From a virus, in IMG/VR virus record IMGVR_UViG_3300027963_000296, positions 1-25,939 of that record: a stretch of 25,939 bases of DNA, one strand, 5' to 3'. A program made the position numbers and the translations under genes. Shown here piece after piece: positions 15,421 to 25,000 of this stretch; position 1 is the first letter of the stretch; every line of letters begins with the position of its first letter. Under the pieces are notes generated by a model. That model was not told the DNA's origin. It worked only from the letters and a program-made list of their open reading frames with translations, and searched no databases.

Positions 15421-18400
15421 ATGCGAACAGTTCCAGGGTCAGGTGCAATTCTTCAACCAGAGTTTGAGACAGAGTTTTATGCTGTCTCAAATATCGTTGT
15501 TCTTAATGGTGGGTCTGGATACACCTCTACTGATCCACCAAAAATTACTATACAAAATACTGCAACACCAGTAATAGAAGGAGTTTTTTATCCTATAATT
15601 TCTGGTGGTTCCATTCAAAGTGTAAAAATAATTAATGGTGGATCTGGTTATTATCCAATAGAAACAGAAACGGGAACAAAAATTGGTATTGGTACAACAT
15701 CTGAAGTAGAACCACAATTTGTTACAAAACAATATGGTGGTGGAATTATAATGGGTGTAAGTGGTGGTATAGGAAGTGCAATATTTGAAAATGGATATAA
15801 TGTAGCAATCAGTACTACAATCACTGGTGTATCTACTTCAATACCAAATGCTTTTAGTCGCATTTATGGATTTGGAAATCCACTTCAATCTACTACGTCT
15901 GGAATTGGAACTGGAGCAACATTTGAAGTTTGGATTACTTATGATGGTTTAGCAACTGGAAATCCAATTTCAACATCTATTATTCTTAAAGATGGTGGAA
16001 GAGGATATGGAATAGGAAACACAGTTTCAATTGCTGGAACTAATTTTGGAGGAACAAATCCAACCAATACGTTATCGTTTAATGTATCTAGAGTTTCAAG
16101 TACAGCAATAGTAGCAGCAGCAAATGCAACATATACTGGTGTTGCTGGTTCTACAATAGTTGGTGATGGATATGGAGCAACATTTAACGTATCAAGAGAT
16201 TCTACAGGAAAAATTAGTTCAGTTCAAGTTGCAAATGGTGGAAGAAGTTATTCGATAGGAGTGGTTGGTGTTGGAACTACAAGCACATCTTCAACTCCTA
16301 CAGACATTATTAGTATTGCTGGAACATCTATTGGTGGTTCTACACCAGCAGATAATTTATATGTCTCACCAACACTTTTGGGAACTGATGTTTTACCAAA
16401 AGTCTTATATGTTGATAAACTTAATGACAATCAATTTAAAGTATCTGGACTATCTACTTCTTCTACATTAGATATCAAAACTTATGGAATTGGAACTCAT
16501 TCATTTACTTATCCCGAACCAAATTCAAGTGCGTTAATCACGATTGATAACATTATTCAATCACCACTATACAAAAGAGGTAATGTATCATACGCAGCAA
16601 CATCAATTGGGATTGGTAATACAATCTATTTGAGATCTGGTATTTCATCACTAACATCTTTAGATATTTTAATGGTTGATTTCGAATTAATGAAAGTCAG
16701 AACGGTTGGTATTGGTTCTACTAATAGTGTAATAGTAGATCGTGGATATTATGGAACAACAGCAGCAGGTCATACTGTTGGAGCAGCAGTTACTGTAATG
16801 AGAGGTGATTTTAATATAGTTAAAGATACAATTTATTTTACCGATCCACCATATGGAAAAATAGGTCAAGAAAGTTTGCAGGTAAATTCGTCATTTCAAG
16901 GAAGATTGTTCTCAAGAAGATTTGATCCAGGAAAACCATCAGATAAAAATTTAATTATTGATGACATTTCTAAAGATTTTACCGGAAAGGCAGAAACAGT
17001 AGGAATTAAAACAGGAACTCTAAATTTTTCAAGTAAAAATATAATTAGTGGAATTATTACATCTTCTTTAAGTTTAGGAGATGTTCTAAATTTAGAATAT
17101 ACAGAAAATGAATATATTGTAAGAAATACAGTTATTCAATCTATAGGTGTTGGGTCAATTACTATTGCTCCAAATCATAATGTAAATACTGGAATTGCCA
17201 CAACAACATTCAATATTACAAGATTGAATTATGTGTTAAAATCAAATGGGGAAAGTATATCTGGATTATATTCTGATACTAATAGTTCTTCGAGTATAAA
17301 CAATAATCCATTTATTTTATTGAATAATGTTTCTCAAATATCAGATAGTGATTTTATTATTGATACAGAAGGAAATAATACTATTAAGTTTATAGGTGGA
17401 GTTCCAAATGCTGGAAAAATTGTTAGAGTTGCCATTACGACTGGATATGGTTATCAACCCCTTGTAGGTGCCTCTGCAACGGTTTCTGTATCTGCTGCTG
17501 GCACAATATCAAATATTTACTTAACTGGTGCTGGAAGTGGTTATAGGATTGCTCCAGTAATTAGTATTGCTTCTACGATTGGTAGTGGTGCTACAATCAC
17601 TGCTTCAATTGGTTCTGGAGGAACAGTAACCTCACTGACTATAGTAAATGCAGGAACTGGTTATACAACTGTTGCAAAACCAATAATCAACATACCAATT
17701 CCTCCAAATTATAGCAATCTTGGTGTTGCTTATACTGGTGGTTTTAGTGGTTCTGGTGAAGGAGCAAAAGTTTCTGTGATTGTAAGTAATGGATCTAGTA
17801 TTACTGGATTCAATTTAGATGATCCTGGATATGGTTATAAAGTTGGTGAAGTATTAAAAGTTGTTGGTATTACTACAAATCCATCAGTTGGGGCAGGATT
17901 TAGTGAATTTAGAATGACAGTACTGGAAACATTTACAGATAAATTTGGTGGATTTTATCCAGGTCAATTTGTTAGAATCAACAGTCTTGCACCATTTTTT
18001 ACTGGAAAAAAACGTAAATTCTTATTGACTGTTACAAATCTTGGCATAACAGATATATTTTCAGTAAGAACAGTTCCGGGTTCGGATTTAAATAAAAATA
18101 ATAACTTTTTTATTTTTATAAATGATATTTTACAAAAACCAGGAGAATCTTATAACATAATTGGGTCTCAAATAATTTTTAGTGAAGCACCAAAAGCAAA
18201 TTCAAAATGTTTGATTTTATATTATAGAGGGTCAGATTTAGATGTAGAGCAGATAGATCCACCAAGAACAATTAAAGAAGGTGATTCAATTCAAATTGGA
18301 GAAAACATATTAGATCCATATGATAGAGAACAGTTTGAACGTGTGGTGAAGAAAATTATTTCTGAAGATATATTTGATACATTTCCTTATGATAGTCTTG

Positions 18401-20460
18401 GAATTAATACTGATTCAAAAAAAGCAAGACCTCTTAGATGGACCAAACAAACAAGAGATAGAATTATTAATGGTGTTCTGTATTCAAAAGGAAGACCAGA
18501 TTTAAAATCAAGGAATACACCAACAACGAGAATCATCAAATCAGTCGAAAAAAACGATACTGCAATATATGTAAATAATGCCTTTCCATTATTTGTAAAA
18601 GATGATGAGGATTATATTGGTATTGGAAAAGGTCTAAAGGAAGATCTAAGAGATATTATTGTTCTTGATAATAAAACAGTTGGGTTTGCAACTGGAACTG
18701 CTAGTGTTTCTGTGGCATCGACTGTTTCAAGTATTACAATTATAGATTCTGGTTCTGGATATCAAGTTGCAAATCCATCGGTTACAATTTCTTCAGCATT
18801 CATAACAAGAAAAGATCCAATTTATAATTGGACAGGAACTTCTGGAATAACTACAAATTATGAAATAAAATCAATTACTTATGGAAATATTTTTGTTGGT
18901 GTTGGAACAAGCAGTCTTTTAGTTAAGAGTGTAGATGGAATTTCTTGGTCTAATAGTAATGTTGGATATGGAAATTCAATAGCATTTAATTCTGTTGCAT
19001 TTGTGGGATCAAATACTTATGTTGCTGTAGGACAAACTGGAAAAATTATAAGAGCAACAGGGATTGGGACTGGATTATCTACTTGGGTAGAATGTAAATT
19101 AACTAATAGAATTAGTGAGGGAAATGATAACCAATTGCCAGAAGACAACGTTAGTACATACGATGGAGAATTTAAAGATATCTCTTATTCCTCATCTAAA
19201 GAAACTTTTGTTGCTGTTGGTAAAACTTCAATCGTCAATAAGTCCCCAATTTTTATTGCAGTTGGAATTGGAACAACAGAATTTTTTGAAAAAAATAAAA
19301 CAAACACAAAAAATCTAAATTCAGTCTCAAATAATAATAGTACTTTTGTTGTAGTTGGTGATGGTGGAATAATTTTTTATTCTGCCACTAATGTAAATAA
19401 ATGGAACTTTATTGATATATCAAATTTAACAACACAAAATTTAAATAAAACCATATGGGATGGGTCCAAATTTGTTGCAGTGGGAAATAGTGGTGTGATT
19501 ATAACTTCATTAGATGGAGAAAAGTGGTCTTTACGACCTAATGTAAATATTACAAATAATTTAACAAATATAAACTACTATGATGGTGTTTATGTTGTAT
19601 TGGATACTGATGGAAAGTTATATTATTCATTAGATCTATCAACTTGGGAACAAAGATCGACAAATCAATCAAATGCAGTTAAAGATTTAATTTTTGTTCC
19701 ATCATTAAGTTCTGAAGGAAGATATGTTGTAGTTGGTTCTGCTGCAACAATTATGTACTCGGAACCAGTTTATAATAGAGCAACAGCAACGTCTTCAACT
19801 ACAAACGGTATTGTAACTTCAGTAACAATCACAAATGGTGGATTTGGTTACTCACAAACAAATATTCCTCCTGTTATTTTTGAAAGTCCAAAACCAAATA
19901 GAGAAAAAGTTTATTCAATAAAAGCAAAAGGTGATTTTGGAACTATTATTGGTATTAATACTATAGGGATTGGAGTATCTTCTTTAGAATTTAAATTAAA
20001 ATCAGAAACTTATGACAATACAAATCTTGGTATTGGATATTCATCACTTGATAAGTTTGGTGTAACATATAGTCAATTAGAAACTGGAGATTATTTTGTA
20101 ATTTTTGATAGTAATGTAACTTCTGGTTATGCTTTAACCGGGATAACAACTACTAATGGAGTTAAAGTTGGGACAGCAACTTCATTTATTGATGGTCTTT
20201 ATAGAGTAGAAAATGTCATCTCAAATCCATCATCTGGAATAGTAACTGTGAGGTGTGATTTTGTACCTGTTCCTAACGGTGTAAATAAAGCAGTAAATAT
20301 TGGTATCAATACATTTTATGGAAGATACACTTGGAGTAAAATATATGATTATCAAAATAGAGCAAGAGAAAATCCAAAGGACTTTATTGTAAATACAAAT
20401 AATGGATTGACTGGATTATCTACAGCAGCAGAAGTTTATAGAACTCGTGGTTTGATTTAG
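15421..20460 (+). CDS. Large virion structural protein with glycine-rich beta-repeats and a seven-repeat propeller-like domain
   Basis: This is a 1679-residue protein with no signal peptide or membrane segment. Residues 1-350 hold beta-repeats of the NGGSGYxxxxPxI type also found in the gp7-like protein. Around 505-520 a module (LIIDDISKDFTGK, then GIKTGTLNF) matches the gp7-like C-terminal module. Residues about 840-1090 hold a conserved-looking block (FIFINDILQKPGESYNI, LILYYRGSD, PYDREQFERVV). From 1158 to 1439 there are seven related strands of the form YVAVGxxGxIxxSxDGxxW, at residues 1158, 1200, 1263, 1309, 1351, 1391 and 1435, spaced 40-63 apart. This fits a beta-propeller of the BNR/Ycf48 kind. 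The gene sits between fibre genes and gp8, so a peripheral baseplate or fibre-attachment role is likely. I cannot assign a T4 counterpart. Confidence 0.72.
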   Translation: MRTVPGSGAILQPEFETEFYAVSNIVVLNGGSGYTSTDPPKITIQNTATPVIEGVFYPIISGGSIQSVKIINGGSGYYPIETETGTKIGIGTTSEVEPQFVTKQYGGGIIMGVSGGIGSAIFENGYNVAISTTITGVSTSIPNAFSRIYGFGNPLQSTTSGIGTGATFEVWITYDGLATGNPISTSIILKDGGRGYGIGNTVSIAGTNFGGTNPTNTLSFNVSRVSSTAIVAAANATYTGVAGSTIVGDGYGATFNVSRDSTGKISSVQVANGGRSYSIGVVGVGTTSTSSTPTDIISIAGTSIGGSTPADNLYVSPTLLGTDVLPKVLYVDKLNDNQFKVSGLSTSSTLDIKTYGIGTHSFTYPEPNSSALITIDNIIQSPLYKRGNVSYAATSIGIGNTIYLRSGISSLTSLDILMVDFELMKVRTVGIGSTNSVIVDRGYYGTTAAGHTVGAAVTVMRGDFNIVKDTIYFTDPPYGKIGQESLQVNSSFQGRLFSRRFDPGKPSDKNLIIDDISKDFTGKAETVGIKTGTLNFSSKNIISGIITSSLSLGDVLNLEYTENEYIVRNTVIQSIGVGSITIAPNHNVNTGIATTTFNITRLNYVLKSNGESISGLYSDTNSSSSINNNPFILLNNVSQISDSDFIIDTEGNNTIKFIGGVPNAGKIVRVAITTGYGYQPLVGASATVSVSAAGTISNIYLTGAGSGYRIAPVISIASTIGSGATITASIGSGGTVTSLTIVNAGTGYTTVAKPIINIPIPPNYSNLGVAYTGGFSGSGEGAKVSVIVSNGSSITGFNLDDPGYGYKVGEVLKVVGITTNPSVGAGFSEFRMTVLETFTDKFGGFYPGQFVRINSLAPFFTGKKRKFLLTVTNLGITDIFSVRTVPGSDLNKNNNFFIFINDILQKPGESYNIIGSQIIFSEAPKANSKCLILYYRGSDLDVEQIDPPRTIKEGDSIQIGENILDPYDREQFERVVKKIISEDIFDTFPYDSLGINTDSKKARPLRWTKQTRDRIINGVLYSKGRPDLKSRNTPTTRIIKSVEKNDTAIYVNNAFPLFVKDDEDYIGIGKGLKEDLRDIIVLDNKTVGFATGTASVSVASTVSSITIIDSGSGYQVANPSVTISSAFITRKDPIYNWTGTSGITTNYEIKSITYGNIFVGVGTSSLLVKSVDGISWSNSNVGYGNSIAFNSVAFVGSNTYVAVGQTGKIIRATGIGTGLSTWVECKLTNRISEGNDNQLPEDNVSTYDGEFKDISYSSSKETFVAVGKTSIVNKSPIFIAVGIGTTEFFEKNKTNTKNLNSVSNNNSTFVVVGDGGIIFYSATNVNKWNFIDISNLTTQNLNKTIWDGSKFVAVGNSGVIITSLDGEKWSLRPNVNITNNLTNINYYDGVYVVLDTDGKLYYSLDLSTWEQRSTNQSNAVKDLIFVPSLSSEGRYVVVGSAATIMYSEPVYNRATATSSTTNGIVTSVTITNGGFGYSQTNIPPVIFESPKPNREKVYSIKAKGDFGTIIGINTIGIGVSSLEFKLKSETYDNTNLGIGYSSLDKFGVTYSQLETGDYFVIFDSNVTSGYALTGITTTNGVKVGTATSFIDGLYRVENVISNPSSGIVTVRCDFVPVPNGVNKAVNIGINTFYGRYTWSKIYDYQNRARENPKDFIVNTNNGLTGLSTAAEVYRTRGLI

Positions 20461-20461
20461 T

Positions 20462-20469
20462 AATAAATA
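20462..20469 (+). promoter_or_regulatory. T4-like late promoter upstream of gp8
   Basis: AATAAATA matches NATAAATA in the 30-base gap between the preceding stop and the gp8 ATG at 20491, 21 bases downstream of the motif. A purine run (AGAAAAAAAG, 20469-20478) lies between the motif and the start but is a poor ribosome binding site. Confidence 0.55.
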
Positions 20470-20490
20470 GAAAAAAAGTATACGATTAAA

Positions 20491-22047
20491 ATGTCTGCAA
20501 TTATATCAGATCAATTTAGAATAATGAATGCTGAGACTTTTGTAAAAAGTCTTGTTGGTGTTGGGAATACATTCAATACTTATTATACTTTTATAGGACA
20601 ACCAAATGCTTTAAATTCTCAAGCAAATGGTTCATCATCTTGGGGTGAAGGATTACCTCCATTGGATGGATTTAAAGAGGAAGATGAAATAAAAGAAACT
20701 ATCATTTCTATGAAAAAAATCACGGGAAGTGACGTGAGAAGAATGGTAAGAAAAAACACTTGGGGGAGTGGTACTACTTATGAAATGTATAGACATGATT
20801 ATACAATTTACAATTTATCCCCAATTACAAACTCCCCATCATTATATGATGCAAACTATTATGTAATTAATGAAGATTTGAGAGTTTATATTTGTTTACA
20901 AAATGGAACAGATCCAGAAAATACAAAAGGAAAACCATCAGTAGATCAACCAGATTTTGTAGATTTAGAACCAAGACCTGCAGGAACGAGTGGTGATGGT
21001 TATATTTGGAAATATCTTTACACCATCAAACCATCCGAAATTGTAAAATTTGATTCTATTGAATTCATTCCAGTTCCAGAAGATTGGGGAACAGTCGGTG
21101 AAAGTATTTCAACTAAAAATAATGCCATCAACGGAAAGGTTCAAATTTTAACCATAACCAATAGAGGTTCTGGGTATGCCCCAATCTCAAAAACATTTGC
21201 AAATATTCCAATTCTTGGTGATGGAACTGGAGGAAAAGCAACTGTTGTTGTTGATTCTTTTGGAAAAGTTTCGGATGCTTATGTGACTGATGGTGGAACT
21301 GGATATACCAAAGGAATTATTCAATTTGAACCAGGAGCACCAGGAATTCCAGTCGAATTAACAAATACTGGAACTATTGCTAAATTTGATGTAATTATTC
21401 CACCAAAAGGAGGTCATGGATATGACATTTACAGAGAACTTGGGACATATCGTGTTTTAGTATATTCTCGTTATAATACAGATGAGACAAATCCTGATAC
21501 TATTATTGGAAATGATTTTGCTAGAATTGGAATTATCAAAAATCCAACAAAAACAACAAGTGATGTTGAACCATTGGCCACAGCAGAAGTAAGTGCTTTG
21601 AAAGCATTAAAATTAACTGGTGCCGCTACTACACTAACAACTTATGCAGTTGATTCAACAATCACTCAAACAATTAGTGCTGGAACTACTGCAATTGGAT
21701 TTGTTGCTTCTTGGAACAATGTAACAGGTGTTTTGAAATATTATCAACCAGTTGGACTAGCAACAGTTGGTGTTGGATATAAAATTAATAACTTTAGTTC
21801 TACTGGTTCATCTTTAGTAATAAATGGTGCTGCTTCTGGAACACCACTGAGTATTGATACTTCATTTACTGGTATTAGTACTGTAATAAATAGTAGGACA
21901 TATCAACTGGGAAGCAACTTTGTTGCTGGTATTGCATCTGCAGAATACAATAAAAAGTCTGGTGAAATCATTTATATTGACAACAGACCACCAATACCAA
22001 GGTCAGCAAGTCAAAAAGAAGATATTAAAATCGTTTTGGAGTTCTAA
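20491..22047 (+). CDS. 8: Baseplate wedge subunit gp8
   Basis: gp8 is a wedge protein that forms dimers in T4 and joins after gp7 and gp10. Clear landmarks are the N-terminal ISDQFRIMNAETFVKSL, SWGEGLPPLDGF, the GDGYIWKYLYTIKP block at 168-180 (T4: GDGYVWEYLFEIPP), and the C-terminal SGEIIYIDNRPPIPR at 490-504 followed by EDIKIVLEF (T4: SGEMIYMENRPPI, EEINILFTF). At 518 residues it is about 180 longer than T4 gp8 (334). The extra length is probably two insertions: GSGY/GTGY beta-repeats at about 225-300, resembling those in the neighbouring large proteins, and a Thr/Ser/Gly-rich segment at about 375-470. A late-type promoter precedes it, and the next gene starts six bases after its stop. Confidence 0.93.
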   Translation: MSAIISDQFRIMNAETFVKSLVGVGNTFNTYYTFIGQPNALNSQANGSSSWGEGLPPLDGFKEEDEIKETIISMKKITGSDVRRMVRKNTWGSGTTYEMYRHDYTIYNLSPITNSPSLYDANYYVINEDLRVYICLQNGTDPENTKGKPSVDQPDFVDLEPRPAGTSGDGYIWKYLYTIKPSEIVKFDSIEFIPVPEDWGTVGESISTKNNAINGKVQILTITNRGSGYAPISKTFANIPILGDGTGGKATVVVDSFGKVSDAYVTDGGTGYTKGIIQFEPGAPGIPVELTNTGTIAKFDVIIPPKGGHGYDIYRELGTYRVLVYSRYNTDETNPDTIIGNDFARIGIIKNPTKTTSDVEPLATAEVSALKALKLTGAATTLTTYAVDSTITQTISAGTTAIGFVASWNNVTGVLKYYQPVGLATVGVGYKINNFSSTGSSLVINGAASGTPLSIDTSFTGISTVINSRTYQLGSNFVAGIASAEYNKKSGEIIYIDNRPPIPRSASQKEDIKIVLEF

Positions 22048-22053
22048 AGAAAA

Positions 22054-25000
22054 ATGCCACAGAATACTAACCTAAACGTATCTCCATACTTTGATGACTT
22101 TGATGACAAAAAAAGTTATCAAAGAGTTTTATTTAAACCAGGAACTCCAATTCAAGCAAGGGAATTAACAACTCTTCAATCAATTTTACAAAATCAAGTT
22201 GAAAAGTTTGGGAAACACTTCTTCAAAGAAGGTTCTATGGTCATTCCAGGTCAAATTGGATATGACTCGGAATATAGTTATGTACAAATTGACGATACAC
22301 ATTTGGGAATTCCTGTATCAACATACATTGATAAGTTTGTAGGTAAAAGTATAAAAGGGGAAACAAGTGGTGTTACTGCGGTAGTAGAAAATTATATTAC
22401 AAGTACAGAATCAGAAAAAAATAACTATACATTATATGTAAAATATAAGAGTTCTAGTGATACAAATTTCACAAGTAAAACTTTTGTTGATGGTGAAAAT
22501 TTAATTTCATTAGAAAATGTTGATTATACATTATCTTCAATTAGAACAAACACATCTTTTGCAACTTCAATTATTTCTGGTTCTGTTGGTAAAGGATCAG
22601 CAGCAAAAATTGAAGAAGGTGTGTATTTTGTTCGTGGATTTTTCATTACTGTTCCAAAACAAGTAGCAATTTTAGACCAATACGCAAACACTCCAACATA
22701 TCGTGTTGGTCTTTTGATTGATGAGGAAATTGCTGTAGCAACAAATAATTATAATGATTTATTTGATAATGCTCAAGGATTTTCGAATTATGCTGCTCCA
22801 GGTGCTGACAGATTAAAAATTTCTACAACTTTAATCAAAAAAGAAATTGATGATTTTAACGATCAGGATTTTGTAGAATTATTGCGAGTAGAAAATGGTA
22901 GACTAACTAAATTTGTAGATAAAACTGATTATAATTTAATTAAAGATGAGTTAGCAAGAAGAACTTATGATGAGTCTGGCGATTATTATGTAAGACCTTT
23001 TGATATTCAAGTAAAAGAATCGTTAAATGATAGAATTGGAAATAATGGAGTTTATTATTCCAATCAAAAAACTAAACAAGGAAATACTCCATCAAAAGAT
23101 CTTGCTTGTATCTCAATAAGTCCAGGAAAAGCTTATGTTCGTGGATATGAGATTGAAACAATTAGCAATACTATTATAGACTTAGAAAAACCAAGAACAA
23201 CAGAACGAGCAGAGAATGCAGCAATTCCATTTAATGTTGGAAGACAAATTCTATTAAATAATGTTTATGGTTCTATTGCAGTTGGATTAACAACACAAAT
23301 AAGTCTTTATAGTGATAGAACATCAACTGTTGGAGTTTCTTCTGGAACAAAGATTGGAGTTGCTAGACTTTATGATTTAAAATTAAAAAATGCAGCATAT
23401 TCAAATGCTTCAACTCAATTTGAAAGTTCTCTCTATGACATTCAAACATATGCAGTATTAACGATCAATACTGCTTTAACACAAACTGCTCCAGCATACA
23501 TTGAAGGGAAAAATAGTGGCGCTAAAGGTTATTTGGTTAGTAATGTATCAGCATCTACTACTTTAACTTTATATCAAGTTTCTGGTTCATTTATAGTAAA
23601 CGAGCAAATCAAAATCAACGGTTTAGATGTTTCTCGCATAATCGCATCTGTAAAAGATTATTCCTTATCTGATGTTCATCAAATAGTTGCAAATGAATCT
23701 GTATCTGGTGTAGGAACTTTTACTGCTGATCCAATTTTATCAAAAACATTATCTGTTGCGGAACCAGGAACTCAATTTACCATCACATCTGGTGGTAGTG
23801 GAATTTCCACAGTAACAACTTCCAATCAAAACTTTTATGTTGGAATTAATGTAGGTGATATTGTATCATATACAAAGCAAGGAGAAAGTGTACCTACTTA
23901 TAACAAAGTTTCTGTTGTTAGTGGATCTTCAAAGTCTTTAACTATTGTAGCAACGACTTCTGTTTCTGGTGTTTGTTCTGGTGCTCTTCCTGGTTCAACA
24001 ATTACTGTAAATGACTTCAAAGTATCATCTTTGGACGTTTTAAATACAAAAAATGCATTTTTATACGCACGTTTAAATAACTCAAAAGTTTCAAATCTAG
24101 ATTTAACTGGTTCTGATGTAGTATTTAAAAAATCTTATGTTATTCCTATAACAAACAACGCATATAGTGGAACATTAGAAACAGATACTTCGTTAACATT
24201 TGAACCATTTGATGAAGAAGATTATAATTTAACTTCTATTGGTGGAACTATAGCAACATTAGACGACCAAAAATTAGTTCCAAGTGGAAGAACTATATCT
24301 ATTCAAAATATTACTGGATTTGGCAGTACAACAGCAATATTAACTGCTACTCTTAAAAAAGTAAATACAAAAACTCGTAAAAAGACATATAATAGATGCT
24401 CCAGTCTAACAATCAACAAAACTTCTTCTGGTGTTTCTACGTCTATAAGTGGATTGACTACTAGTACTGTTTATGGTTTAAGAGTTGAAGATGATGAGAT
24501 TTCATTAAATGTTCCAGACGTAGAATCAGTTATTGGGGTTTTTGAGTCATCTTCTTCAACGACTCCAATATTGCCAGCAATCACAATAATTGGATTAAAT
24601 TCAAATATTTTAAATTCAATTAAAGGAGAGATAATAGTTGGTAAAGATACTGGAGCAGTTGCAAGTTTGGTATCAAATAATGGAACAAATGAAGTAAAAT
24701 TTGTTTATTTAAATGAAAATATTTTTTCTGTTGGTGAAAGAGTTACGTTTGAAGAATCTCAAATTTCTGGAACTGTTGACTCAATTCAAGTTGGTGATAA
24801 AAATATTAGAACCAACTTTATTTTAGATGAAGGACAAAGATCAGAATACCTTGATTTTTCAAGACTTATTAGAAAACCACAGGTTGCTGCTCCAACAAAA
24901 CAAATCACAATCATTTATAATAATTATACAATTGATTCATCTGATGCTGGTGATTTTGTTGGAGTAAATTCTTATGACAAAGATAGGTATGGAGATGATA

